Shown here: piece after piece, positions 32,308 through 42,867 of the stretch
How the letters are laid out: every line of letters begins with the position of its first letter
How positions within the stretch are numbered: position 1 is the stretch's first letter
DNA from: Pisaster brevispinus
Taxonomy: Eukaryota > Echinodermata > Asteroidea > Forcipulatida > Asteriidae
Assembly: GCA_023634235.1 (NCBI GenBank)
Contig: JAMKCF010000001.1
Location: 28,730,920-28,794,919, forward strand
Direction of reading: 5' to 3'
DNA length: 64,000 nt
Made by a program: the position numbers and the translations under genes
The notes under the pieces: model-generated
Database searches by the model: none
What the model was told of the DNA's origin: nothing
What the model saw: the letters and a program-made list of their open reading frames with translations, nothing else

Positions 32308-34818
32308 TTATTTAACACCAGTGTTTACGTTGAGTCCAAAGGGTTGGACTGTCTTGAGTTGGTGAATCCAGTGTGATTCTCTGAGTTTGCGGTGTGTGTC
32401 GTCACCATTGCAAGCCTCAATCACGATGAGTTCAACATCTTTGACGCTGTGATTACGGCTGTTGAAGTGGATGGAGACGGGGTACAGTTTCTTGGTCTTT
32501 ATGGAAGAGACATGGTTTGCAAAGCGAAGACTGAGTTTGGTCTTAGTCTCTCCCACATACTGTAGTCCACATCTTTTACAAGATATAACATAGACCACAT
32601 TGGGTGTGCTACATAGGGAGTCGGTCTTGATATTGTAAGAAGAGCCAGTGCTATGACTCTTCACTTTAAGTGCAGGTTTGATGTAGAGACAGGTTCTACA
32701 TTTAGAGCGGGTACACTTGTGACAACCCTGTATCTCTGTTAGTGGTGGTGTTTGGCCTGTACCTGGGGGGAGTTTGGCCCTGACTAGAATGTCTCCCAGG
32801 TTTTTAGGGCGGCGGAAAGCAACCATGGGGTTATCAGGGATTGCTGAGCGCATCCTCTTAGATGAATGGAGAATATCCATTCTACCATTGAGGATTGAGG
32901 AGAGTTTGGGTAGGTTAGGGTGGTAGGTGGTGACCAGGGCAACTCTATTGGTCGGGACTTTTCTGGACCCCTTGTTGGCCAAAAGAGTATGGCGTGGTAT
33001 ACTGAGGGCCTTGTTGATGGCAAGTTGAACCCTGCGTTCGCTGTGACCTCTAGAAACAAGGTGTTTCCTGAGGTCCGATGAGCGCCTTTTGTATAGGGTA
33101 TCTGTGGAGCAGATACGTCTTATGCGCAAGGCCTGACTGTAAGCTATTGCCTTCTTACAGTGACTGGGGTGGCAACTGTTAGAGAGAAGGTACTGGTGGG
33201 TGTCAGTGGGTTTGCTGTATACATCCGTAGCAATGCCGCTAGGGGATTTACTGATAGTTACATCTAGAAAGTTAACACTTGTTAGAGAGTATTCAGTAGT
33301 GAACTTTATGGTTGGGTGGAATGAGTTTATATGGTCGATAAACTCAACCAAGCTGTCTTGACTACCACACCAGATAGAGAAAATATCATCAATAAATCTC
33401 CACCAAACTAGTGGGCGGCTGGGGGCAGAGGACAGAAGTTTTTCCTCTAAGTCAGACATGAAAATGTTGGCATATGAGGGCGCCATTTTTGTACCCATGG
33501 CGGTACCCTGTATCTGTAGAAAATGCCTGTCAGTGAATGAAAAGTTGTTCTTAGTGAGAATATGGCTGATGAGTTCCTTAACATGTATCACTGAGGGGCG
33601 GGATTGTTTGTTACCCCTGAGGGCAGAGACACATGCACTTATGCCTTCATTATGGGGAATGTTAGTATACAGTGATGAGACATCTAAAGTAACCAAAAAA
33701 GCAGAGTCAGGTATTTGATGTTTGACATCCTCTAGCTTATGGATGAAGTCTGTGGTGTCCTTTATGAAGGAAGGGATGCCGGAGACTAGGGGGTTGAGAA
33801 AGCTATCTACAAACTCAGAAATGTGCTCTGTAGGGCTACCATTACCAGATACAATGGGTCGGCCTGGGTTGTTGGGCTTGTGTATCTTAGGTAGAAGGTA
33901 GAAGCGTGCTGTACGGGGGTCCTGTGGAAGGAGATAGTTGAAGGTATCTTTGTCGATACCGTTGGCATTGTGCATTCTTACCAAGGTGTCACTGATTTGT
34001 TTGGAAAATAATTGAGTAGGGTCAGTGTCACATTCAATATAATGATCAGTGTTGCTGAGCTGTCTGAGGCCCTCAGCTATGTAGTCATGTGTGTTCATGA
34101 CTACAACTGCGGACCCCTTGTCAGCACGTTTAATCACTATGTCTGGTGATTGGCGGAGCTGTGTTAGAGCATGACGTTCATCTTGGGGGAGGTTGTTTGG
34201 TGCCAAGGTGTTAGGGACCTTAAGAACCTCGGAGCTGACTGAATTGATGTAGGTATCAAGAGCCACATCTCGGTTCTTAGGGGGTACCCAACGACTTTTC
34301 TCCCTGAAGCGGTTGCGGGTGTTGGGTTGGACGTCAACAGATGACTCGTCCTCTGTGGAGGGCTGTACATGAAAATATTCACGTAGGCGTAACCTACGGT
34401 TGAATTGGGCCATGTCTTGTTGAAAAGACAGTTGGTCCGGTTCTCTGGGTGTGGGGCAAAATTTAAGACCCCTTGAGAGGAGTTTAACCTGTGGGTCGGT
34501 TAGAACTTTGTCAGATAGGTTAACTACTGTACGTGGTGCAACTACTGACCTGTCAGTATCAGGAACAATAGTTGGCCTCTTACTGTGGAAACGCCTATGA
34601 ATGTATTTCTTATGGTTAGCTTGGACATTCATGCGTTTCTTGTTCTGTTTGTCCAATAGGGTGGACCGTAGGTGATTGACGTTAGACAGAATGATATCTT
34701 GTAAATGTTCAAACTCTTGATTAGAGCATGACTCTTTGAGTTGAGATTCAGTGTCTGTTATCTCAAGTAACTGGTTATCAACGTATTGTTGACATTGATT
34801 TTCTAGCATTGTAAGCAA
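32308..34818 (-). CDS. Penelope-like element ORF: reverse transcriptase plus GIY-YIG endonuclease, intact
   Basis: 836 codons from the first Met; the frame stays open upstream to the (TA)n run near 34900, so the N-terminus may be longer. RT: I-K-R-A-D-K-G-S-A-V-V-V (229-240), Y-L-L-P-K-I-H-K-P (307-315), L-D379-V-S-S-L-Y-T-N-I-P, G-T-A-M-G-T-K-M-A-P (438-447) and F-I-D477-D478. A Cys cluster C699-H-K-C-T-R-S-K-C-R-T-C710 is followed by GIY-YIG with V-V-Y-V-I-S-C (741-747) and Q-Y-V-G-E-T (753-758), R765 and N768-H769. RT plus GIY-YIG with a Cys linker fits animal Penelope-like elements, perhaps the Neptune group. All catalytic residues are present. Confidence 0.93.
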   Translation of the reverse strand: MLTMLENQCQQYVDNQLLEITDTESQLKESCSNQEFEHLQDIILSNVNHLRSTLLDKQNKKRMNVQANHKKYIHRRFHSKRPTIVPDTDRSVVAPRTVVNLSDKVLTDPQVKLLSRGLKFCPTPREPDQLSFQQDMAQFNRRLRLREYFHVQPSTEDESSVDVQPNTRNRFREKSRWVPPKNRDVALDTYINSVSSEVLKVPNTLAPNNLPQDERHALTQLRQSPDIVIKRADKGSAVVVMNTHDYIAEGLRQLSNTDHYIECDTDPTQLFSKQISDTLVRMHNANGIDKDTFNYLLPQDPRTARFYLLPKIHKPNNPGRPIVSGNGSPTEHISEFVDSFLNPLVSGIPSFIKDTTDFIHKLEDVKHQIPDSAFLVTLDVSSLYTNIPHNEGISACVSALRGNKQSRPSVIHVKELISHILTKNNFSFTDRHFLQIQGTAMGTKMAPSYANIFMSDLEEKLLSSAPSRPLVWWRFIDDIFSIWCGSQDSLVEFIDHINSFHPTIKFTTEYSLTSVNFLDVTISKSPSGIATDVYSKPTDTHQYLLSNSCHPSHCKKAIAYSQALRIRRICSTDTLYKRRSSDLRKHLVSRGHSERRVQLAINKALSIPRHTLLANKGSRKVPTNRVALVTTYHPNLPKLSSILNGRMDILHSSKRMRSAIPDNPMVAFRRPKNLGDILVRAKLPPGTGQTPPLTEIQGCHKCTRSKCRTCLYIKPALKVKSHSTGSSYNIKTDSLCSTPNVVYVISCKRCGLQYVGETKTKLSLRFANHVSSIKTKKLYPVSIHFNSRNHSVKDVELIVIEACNGDDTHRKLRESHWIHQLKTVQPFGLNVNTGVK

Positions 34819-34917
34819 TTGGAAAGACGTGTTAGTGAGTGTCTTGTTCCATTTCTTAAGAAAGGAGGGATCAAGGTCCCCAAAGGAAGGGGCACATATA
34901 TATATATATATGTAATA
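34819..34917 (-). other. Upstream of the intact Penelope ORF, ending in a (TA)n run
   Basis: On the minus strand the frame of the ORF continues upstream of the first Met (K-K-W-N-K-T-L-T-N) until the TA run at about 34896-34912. The element is therefore probably 5'-truncated at the TA run, with the real start missing or within this stretch. Confidence 0.5.
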
Positions 34918-35115
34918 AATTCAGAATATGAGTTAAACAAACTCTGGCATATCTCTCTTCTGGACAGACTGTTTCGTACCATAAGGCACTCATCAGCAGA
35001 ATGACGAAAATAGAATACAAGTAGCATCTTACCTTATTTCGAATTATAAAGCGCGCGCAAGCGTGACGCGTGCTACGTCATTGAAGTTAGTACGCGTTTA
35101 CGTCACTGAAGTAAG
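34913..35115 (-). mobile_element. Terminal repeat of Penelope family 2 with hammerhead
   Basis: This is the 3' flank of the truncated family 2 ORF (35122-36291). The same sequence occurs in reverse at 36545-36745. Confidence 0.85.
34958..35001 (-). ncRNA. Hammerhead ribozyme, type I, Penelope family 2 (minus copy)
   Basis: Reverse complement of the 31521-31564 motif, with every stem and core base kept. It lies about 120 bases beyond the stop codon of the family 2 ORF, so it is in the sense strand of that element. Confidence 0.85.
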
Positions 35116-35121
35116 AACACA

Positions 35122-36291
35122 TCAGTCTCGATGCCGGCACTTTGAGACGATTTCGCTTTTCTTATTCAGTGTACCTAGGTCTGGCCTACAAATGATTATG
35201 TACTTCTCTGCTATACACAAATTACATCTCTTGTTTACGTTAGAGTATGGCAGTGCTTTGTGAACAATGTCCCATTTAATTTCATAGTCTTTCCCCTCGT
35301 CCTTTAAGTCCCATATATGTTTACTTAGCTCTGTTTGTGCCCTCATGCTCTCGGATCTGAATGACCTCTTGTGGTTCGCCAGTCTCGCCTTGAAGGTTGT
35401 GGACGTCAGCCCGACGTATGCCTCCTTCCTGCCTTCGTTCGTGACGGTGGCCCGGTACACAATGTTCTTGCTGAGGCACTCCCCGTTCAGCGGGCATTCG
35501 GCATTCCGGCGGCAACTGCATGTTCTACCACCGACGTCGTCCTCTTGTTTTACCTTCCGTTTGTTGATTGACTGGATCGTTGCCTTCATGTTCGGCATGC
35601 AGCTGTACGATACCTTTACTGTGTTCCGGTTGAGCACTTTGTGAAGTTTATGTTCCTTGGGGAAGCATTTGTCTATTATCTGAAGGAATTTCTTTCCAAT
35701 GCTGGTACATACGTTCTTGTTGTATGGCGGGTTGTACCATGTCACCTCCCTTTTTCTAGCCCTTTTCCTTGTGTTATTGCCCGGTGTGTATGTTAACTGA
35801 TACTTGTGCCCGCTTTTTTGTAGAGCCTCTTGGTAGGCCGGGGCAGCTTGCTCGAATGCCTCCTTGGTCGACGAGATGTTAGAGAGTCTCTTGTTGATTC
35901 CCTCTGGTATTTGTTTGATGACGGTAGGTGGATGGTTTGACTGGACATGTACATATAGAGGTATATTACCTGGTTTCATATATGGCATGTACCCTCCCGT
36001 TCGCAGGTCTAATGTGACGTCAAGGAAGTTTACTATTGCCTTGTTGGCTTCGATCGTTACCTTTAAATCATTTTCCCGGAATACTCGGCATATTTCTTTC
36101 TTGATTTTTTCTATTTTCTGGGGGGTCTCTTTGAATACTGCCAAACCGTCGTCCCTGTATAGCCCCACTCTATTTCCGTATTTTGGTTTCAGGATCGACA
36201 GCATATACGCTACGACCAGCTCGCATGACTCCGCGCCGTCGAAACTGCCCATCGTGACATCGAATTTGCTGTCTGCATTACGCTTTTTCCA
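35122..36291 (-). pseudogene. Penelope-like element family 2 ORF, 5'-truncated
   Basis: Open from the junction at about 36292 (F-D-V-T-M-G-S-F-D-G-A-E in frame) to the stop at 35122. It has the RT box Y-R-D-D-G-L-A-V-F, a Cys-rich linker C-S-C-R-R-N-A-E-C-P-L-N-G-E-C, and GIY-YIG as I-V-Y-R-A-T-V ... A-Y-V-G-L-T, K-A-R-L-A-N-H-K, ending C-R-H-R-D. RT motifs before the catalytic Asp pair are missing, so it is not autonomous. It differs clearly from the 836-codon element next to it. Confidence 0.88.
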
Positions 36292-36301
36292 CGGTACCTA
36301 A

Positions 36302-36810
36302 GTAAACATATATGATACAAACAGAGCTAAGTAAACATATATGGGACTTAAAGGACGAGGGGAAAGACTATGAAATTAAATGGGACATTGTTCACAAAGC
36401 ACTGCCATACTCTAACGTAAACAAGAGATGTAATTTGTGTATAGCAGAGAAGTACATAATCATTTGTAGGCCAGACCTAGGTACACTGAATAAGAAAAGC
36501 GAAATCGTCTCAAAGTGCCGGCATCGAGACAGATGTGTTCTTACTTCAGTGACGTAAACGCGTACTAACTTCAATGACGTAGCACGCGTCACGCTTGCGC
36601 GCGCTTTATAATTCGAAATAAGGTAAGATGCTACTTGTATTCTATTTTCGTCATTCTGCTGATGAGTGCCTTATGGTACGAAACAGTCTGTCCAGAAGAG
36701 AGATATGCCAGAGTTTGTTTAACTCACATTCTGAATTTATTACATGTTATAGCTCTACAGAGATGTATCGAGCACTGTGAATTGTGATAGAAGACGATTT
36801 CATTGGATAT
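36302..36810 (+). mobile_element. Inverted second copy of the 3' end of Penelope family 2
   Basis: The plus strand repeats the last roughly 80 codons of the family 2 ORF (to about 36540), its 3' UTR and the hammerhead, then the outer sequence shared with 31361-31430. Together with 34913-36291 it forms a head-to-head pair joined at a short duplicated taagtaaacatatatg segment (36299-36345). Confidence 0.88.
36654..36697 (+). ncRNA. Hammerhead ribozyme, type I, Penelope family 2 (plus copy)
   Basis: Identical in stems and core to 31521-31564. The predicted cut is between 36692 and 36693. Confidence 0.85.
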
Positions 36811-36828
36811 ATATATATATATATATTT

Positions 36829-36938
36829 ACGCTTGTTTCATGCTTCCCGCATTGTAATGCCTACAATGCGGTACCACCTTTATGGTCCAGTGATCCAGCC
36901 TTTCACACTGACCATCCTTTATCCTCACTTCTACATTG
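36829..36938 (+). mobile_element. Fragment of Penelope family 1 terminal repeat
   Basis: A plus-orientation piece (catgcttcccgcattgtaat, then tggtccagtgatccagcctt) between two (TA)n runs, inverted relative to the copy that follows. Confidence 0.75.
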
Positions 36939-36957
36939 ATATATATATTTATAAAAC

Positions 36958-37573
36958 TAGTAGGGGAGATGGCCTTAGCTTTCGATCCAGACCGGACCTT
37001 CGTCAGAGGCATGAACAAGAACAAACACAAACATATCCATTTATAGCAAAAAGAGGAGCGAAGGTAAAAGGTAGAGTATCCAGAAAAAACGGGAAATGTA
37101 GCCAATAAGAGTTGTAAGTTTACTGGCTAAGAACCAATCAGAGTGAAGAAGTGAGGACAAAGGATGGTCAGTGTGAAAGGCTGGATCACTGGACCATAAA
37201 GGTGGTACCACATTGCGGTATTACAATGCGGGTAGCATGAAAGGGTAGGATTAGAGGGCAAGCCACATAAGAAAATGCAACTAACAATATGAGGCAAGAT
37301 CAAAGTAATTATAGAATTAAATAATCAGTGTAAGTAGTTAAAACTAGGCAAGAGGAACCTGCAGAGAGAGCAGGTCATTAATTCCTCCGCAGAGGGAATA
37401 GGTTATTGACAGGTTGATTTTTAAAAAAGAGAAAAAGCGTAAAAATAGACCAGTGGAGAGAACTTGTTATTTATAGTTATTGTATTTATTTTATATCGAA
37501 GAAAAAAAGTAAGCAAAGGTGTAAAGAGTGTGATGGGAATTTATTTAACACCAGTGTTCACGTTGAGTCCATT
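36958..37573 (-). mobile_element. Penelope family 1 terminal repeat with a remnant of the ORF end
   Basis: Copy of 31634-32300. On its right it continues into the last codons of the ORF (gggaatttatttaacaccag ... cgttgagtcca) and then stops. The hammerhead-like core at 36972-37010 is intact. Confidence 0.85.
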
Positions 37574-37574
37574 A

Positions 37575-38710
37575 CCTTTCCCCCTGTCACCATGAAATCA
37601 ACAATGATTTTGTCTACCTGCTGGACAACATAGGCACTGAAATTACAGGGGCCAAAAAAGAAATATTCTGCATATTCCAATATTTTCGGGCATAAATATA
37701 TGCCATGCGTAACTAACTACCATCGGCGTGACAATTAGTCGACACACATTTTTTCCATACTCATTTGTAATGCTCTAGATAAAAATACCTGCGGATTTTT
37801 CATCCAATAAACACTGAATCATAACATGTATTATGCGGTTTTACGGGGCAATCGGATAAGCATTAACATTTTCACAGCGCAAGGGAAATGATGTAACAGC
37901 TTCCAATTAAATTTTTATGAAACATAAAAAAAAGTAATAATAAAGGAAGAAATGGTTTGATACATGAAATTGCCAATTTCGAGATCATATTTTCTTCCAA
38001 CCGTAAGGCTTACAAGATTAAAAGGACAATCGAAATACCCTGAACTTGAGCTTCAGAAAGACACTACAAGCAATAATTAATGAAAGCAATAAAACAAAAT
38101 AATAAAAAAAAAAACAGCTCAATGCAACCCGCCGAGCGATGTTGATTACGTGGAGGCAGTTTCTTTGAAGTGAACGTTGTTAAAATGGCGCTCTAAAGAA
38201 CAAATATGGTCTTATAGCGTTGCAATTCGTAGGATTGGCAACTGGAGCTCTGACTGACTTTATAACGCAACGTATGGCATGGGCGCCCCTTCGGCAAGCA
38301 AATGTTTTGTCACAGGATTGATAGCATTGGTTGTTATCTGGCCTACTCGGGTGAGAATTGACTAGGCGTTTGGGTTTTTTGGGTCCTGACCTATTTCGTG
38401 GGTCAATTTGATCCTACCGACCATGGTTTGTGTTTTTTAACCGAGAAAATATTTTTTTTTTTTTATAGAACTGGGTTAAGTTGCTGCAGACACTTAGTTT
38501 AAAAATTAAGACAAGACAAACCTCTGCCAGTATCGATCGTTTTTCAAAATCGGTACGTCAGTTGTCAAAGGTAGATAAAACACAATTTTATATATTTTGT
38601 TTATTAAACAAACCAACAAGATTAAAATAACCCAGCTAATACACTTGAACAAGTTAACAACACACTTAGATTAAACACAATATTTTAAGTCGGAAAAAGG
38701 GAATAAATAA
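37575..38710. other. Intergenic, no feature recognised
   Basis: AT-rich, no supported ORF. Poly-T at about 38452-38464. Confidence 0.5.
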
Positions 38711-38714
38711 GAAA

Positions 38715-39995
38715 ATAGACATTCAGTTTTTGTTTATAACAAAAGCAAGGTGATCGTGATCGATGTCATCAAATTATGATGAAATGCTATTTTATTTTAT
38801 CAACCCGATTTGTGGTCCAGGAGTAAGGTTTTGTTCCAATATAAATCTTCAACTTCCGGTTTGAACCAAAAGTTAGGTCAAATGAGGTCATACTGTGTAG
38901 CGCTAGATAAGTCCTAGGTAAGTCCCTTTGTAATGCCGTGTAGTTGATAAAAATCCAATGTGTGGTTTGGGAGTTTTGATTGTTTCAAGTATTGAATTTA
39001 ATCACCAGGTCTGAACCGGAAGTCAAGGTCAAATTGGGTCACATTCTGTGTGTCAATTCTTAAGTTGATAAATACTTTGCCAATGATGTACAGATTGTAA
39101 AAAAAATTGTGCTAAAGAAGTTATGATTTTTTGAAACATTAACTTTTAACTTCTGGTTTGAACCGGAATTTAGTGTTAAAATGAGGTAACACTGTGTATC
39201 GTTTGTTAAGTCTTAGGAGCTCTTTCTGATGACATTTACTTGACAAAAATACAATGAGTGGTTGAGGAGTTGTTATTTTTTAATTATTAAATTCATCTTC
39301 CGGTTTGAACCGGAAGTCAAGGTCAAATGGCATAACATTTTGTGTATCGTTTCTTCATTTGTTACCTACCTCCCAAAGGATGCATAGATTGTAAAAATTC
39401 AAAGTGTGGTTCAGAAGGTATGATTTTTTGAAACATGAAACATCAACTTCCGGTTTGAACCGGAAGTTAAGGTCAAACAAGTCACATTTTGTGTAGTGCG
39501 TTTTTAATAAGACCGTTCAGACGACGTATGCATTGTGGAAATCCAACGTGTGGCTCAATTTTTCAAATATTACACGGACTATTATTAATTGGGTTTGCAG
39601 TGTACATGTGCAATGAAATATCGAGTGACGCTACATGTATTCGCACATGTAGTACATGTCAACTTAACTACACGTGCGGTGTACACGTGCGTGGCCGGCT
39701 GTGTACAGTGTCGGCGTATGTTTGTGTTGGCCTACACTATCGTGCGTTGTCATACAATAAAATTCAACAGACACGTGCGCTTTGACGCCCGGTTTTGACC
39801 AGATGCAAAGATTAAAATGATATAATCTATGTGGAAAAGTTTCGGCAGGATAACTCATCTATAACCTGATGCAAAATTCATGTAAAAATATTACGTAGTT
39901 TTTGAGAATTTTTGCAATTTTCAACTTCCGGTTTGAACCGGAAGTCGAGGTCAAAGGGGGTCATATTGTGTCTACAGTTTGTTGACCTTTTAACG
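38715..39995 (+). repeat. Periodic repeat family, third copy (3'-truncated)
   Basis: Same head as 25245. The cttccggtttgaaccggaag block lies near 38850, 39005, 39155, 39298, 39447 and 39925, again about 150 bases apart until the last. It lacks the GAA-rich tail. Confidence 0.8.
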
Positions 39996-39999
39996 ACCT

Positions 40000-40839
40000 A
40001 TCTTAGCATCAATCGATTACTAATGATTACCTCAATAAGTTTATATATATCGAGTACTTGATGTAATTCAATTAAAGCGATCGCTAAACGAACTTTTTCA
40101 TAATGCTATTCTCCCCTTTTTGATCATGTTGCAGTTATTTTGGTTGGTAAAGTCTTTACTAAGATCTATATTCAGCGTTGGATTTCGACCTTAAAAAAAA
40201 GTTAGATAATGTATATTATGCTTTTTACCCCATCATCAGGCGTAGTTGGCCTAGTAGTCCGGCAGCCAAAAGCCACTTTTTACCTGAACCTTGCAGCGGA
40301 GGATAGATAGCATGTTTTGATTGATCCAAGTTCAGTGGACTTTGTACAAACAGAAACTGCATGATAACACCCTTTGAAGGTTGGGCATTTTGAGTGATAG
40401 GCGAAATATTCCTCCAACTTTAATGGCCCAGAAAAGTCATGAAAACAGTTTAAATATTACAAACTATTGGTGGCGCTGTTCGCTTGTATGTAACCATGAA
40501 CATAATTGAAATATTAAAAACAAAACAAAACTATATTTGGTACACTTTTATTCAAACACAAAAATAAGTAGTGAAATGTGCAATTTACAAATTTTCAAAT
40601 ATTATGTTTTAAAACATGTTTTTAAAGACAAAATAATTCCAAGTAATTTTAAGTAGCACAATGAGCCTACAGTAAATTGACACTTACAAACTGATTACCA
40701 ATCCGGTGCAATGTGTGAAACATCAATTGAGGAAGTCTGGGTACGCGCTGATGTAAACAACAAGACATGTGAAGAGAATTAGCCACACGATATGGCTGCC
40801 TCGCTGAACATTCGATTGTCAGGGTAAATATTGTTTAAA
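40000..40839. other. Intergenic, no feature recognised
   Basis: AT-rich stretch without supported ORFs. A short tRNA-like arm (ggcctagtagtccggcagcc) near 40249 is too incomplete to call. Confidence 0.4.
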
Positions 40840-40990
40840 GATTGCTCAGGAGAATTTCATGTTTGATAGAATCAAAGGCGGCGGTTATATCAAACAACAT
40901 AATAAAATCTGACCGGTTGTTCATCCATAGCCATGAGCAGGTCATTCTCAACTCTGAGTAAAGCTGTTAAAAGCTGCTTAATTTATCCAA
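40840..40990 (-). pseudogene. Fragment of a non-LTR reverse transcriptase
   Basis: Minus strand: T-A-L-L-R-V-E-N-D-L-L-M-A-M-D-E-Q, then after a one-base shift L-F-D-I-T-A-A-F-D-S-I-K-H-E-I-L-L. This is the RT palm region carrying the first catalytic Asp. It is related to but not derived from the intact LINE at 12.5-15.6 kb, which reads L-L-D-L-S-A-A-F-D-T-V. Confidence 0.7.
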
Positions 40991-40994
40991 CAGC

Positions 40995-42580
40995 TGGCAA
41001 AATTAAATACCAATCTAACAAATCGTATATTAAAAAGTCGTATAATTACTTCAGTGGGATCAGTTTACCCTTCAGTTGAACCCCAACCCACCACTGATAC
41101 AATTCAAACAGTTTCGCCTAAAACAACTAACTACAATTCTGAAAACAGGAGCTTTAAGGTAAAATTAAATTTAGGTGTGCTTTCACTTTTCAATGAACAT
41201 AGTCTTATAAGGAAAGTGAAAAACACCAACAAACTATTTTTTACCAATTTGTCATTTGACGTAAAAATGGTGCAAAATGTCACGTTCGTTGACACCCTTT
41301 CAAAGCGAAGTTTGAAACATGACGTCATCAACGGATATCAACAATTATTGATTCTGTCTAAAAAGGATTGTTTACAAAATGGTCAAGTGTTATGACTTTT
41401 TGTTAGAAATAAGGTGAAACATTTTTGTACTGAAATGTGACCTCATAAGGACTCTGAATGTGTGCATCAAAAAATCGAATTCGACCTCTTTCCTGAAAAA
41501 TCTCTTGTAAGTAAACGTAAAGTTATCTTACTACAGTTTGATTAAAATTGTTTACAATTAATACGACACACGAGTAGTGATTTAAACCAAGGGTAATACG
41601 TTGGAAAGTGTATGTGGATTTTTTATCCGAAAGCCTGGCACTATAAAGATGATCATGGTAGTAAGCATCCTACGAAACTTATGCCACTTTGGTTACACAA
41701 TTATAAAAATAATGTACATGCATGTCGAAAAAAATCTAAATCGAAATAACTTTGCCTACAATAAAAAAAAAAATGTTCGTGGTGTACGTTTGAATGCTGT
41801 CCAGAATGCAACCAGTGTTGTGGTTGGTGTCCACTGTCATCAAGCAGAGTGTTTGTTCATCTCGCTAAACATGGATGGGTTTGACGCTCTTCATGAAAAC
41901 ACCGTGAAAGTTCTTTACGGTTCTCTAACAAGTTGACACAGTGTCCAAGCTGACTTATTCATTCGTTCAAAAATGTCAGTATGTTTCATTCTTGCTACTG
42001 TTTACCGTTTCAAGGGAGCAGTTATTTTCTAATCACATTAGTCACTTTGTGAAAAAGGTTTTGCCTCAGAGCTGTGTGTTAAAAAAACCTAATCATTCTG
42101 CCACCATAATTATCACAATAAAAAGTCACTTCATTAGAACACAACGCTTTAATAGGTCGGACAGATTGGTCCCTTCGTGAAAATGAAAAAGTCGTACAAT
42201 AAGTTTGGAACTGAGCTATAGCAATGTGTACACTATGCGCTAAGTGGCGTATCATGATAAGTCCCTTTACCGAAACACATATGAAAAATGTAGTGATACG
42301 TCGTACATACTAAGTTATAGTGTAACTACGCAATTTTTACGAAGTATTATTGAAACTTGCTGAAATATTGAAGATTAAATAATGCGGAAATGGATTTACG
42401 AACATTATCAATAGTTACAGTAATACCAATTGATTACAACTGTTAATGAGCAGCATTCTGTCGCTGAATCAAACTTCACATCTTATAATTAAGTCTACGA
42501 GCAAATTTTTAAATAACGTATCGAAAACCGTCACATCAGTGCTCTGATCATCTGGCAAATAACGTTCCTGAAATTTCCCT
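40995..42580. other. Intergenic / 3' flank of receptor A, no gene recognised
   Basis: Plus ORFs of 113 and 111 codons at 41054-41395 and 41601-41936 lack known domains and have AT-rich composition like the flanks, so I do not call them. A minus-strand ATTAAA at about 42144-42149 could serve as a poly(A) signal for receptor A. Confidence 0.4.
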
Positions 42581-42589
42581 CAGTTCCCT

Positions 42590-42800
42590 CAGGGGTGTAC
42601 AGCCCCGGGCTGACGAGACACCCAAAAACTTGTTTTAGAATTTTGACACTCGCTTAGAGGTTTCTATATACCTCTGGATGAAGACAACAATTACAGTAAA
42701 GCATCTTGCTCAAGGTCAGTAGTGTCACATCCGGGATTGCAACCAGCACCTCGGTGATTATAACCCCCGTAGCACTAGACCGCGGCCGTGCCGATGCGTA
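42590..42800 (-). repeat. SINE-like repeat just downstream of the receptor A stop
   Basis: The minus strand carries a box B-like GGTTGCAATCCCGG at about 42733-42746 and an upstream G-C-rich tRNA-like start near 42785. It lies 70-280 bases after the stop codon, so it is either in the 3' UTR or directly beyond it. Confidence 0.45.
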
Positions 42801-42867
42801 GAGGAATACTAATGCACAACTATATGTAGGATTGGGTCGTCATTTTGCTCTACTTATATGAAGAAGG

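Noticed and set aside
41054..41936. Two plus-strand ORFs of 113 and 111 codons
   Set aside because: No recognisable domain, no splice context, composition like the flanking AT-rich DNA.
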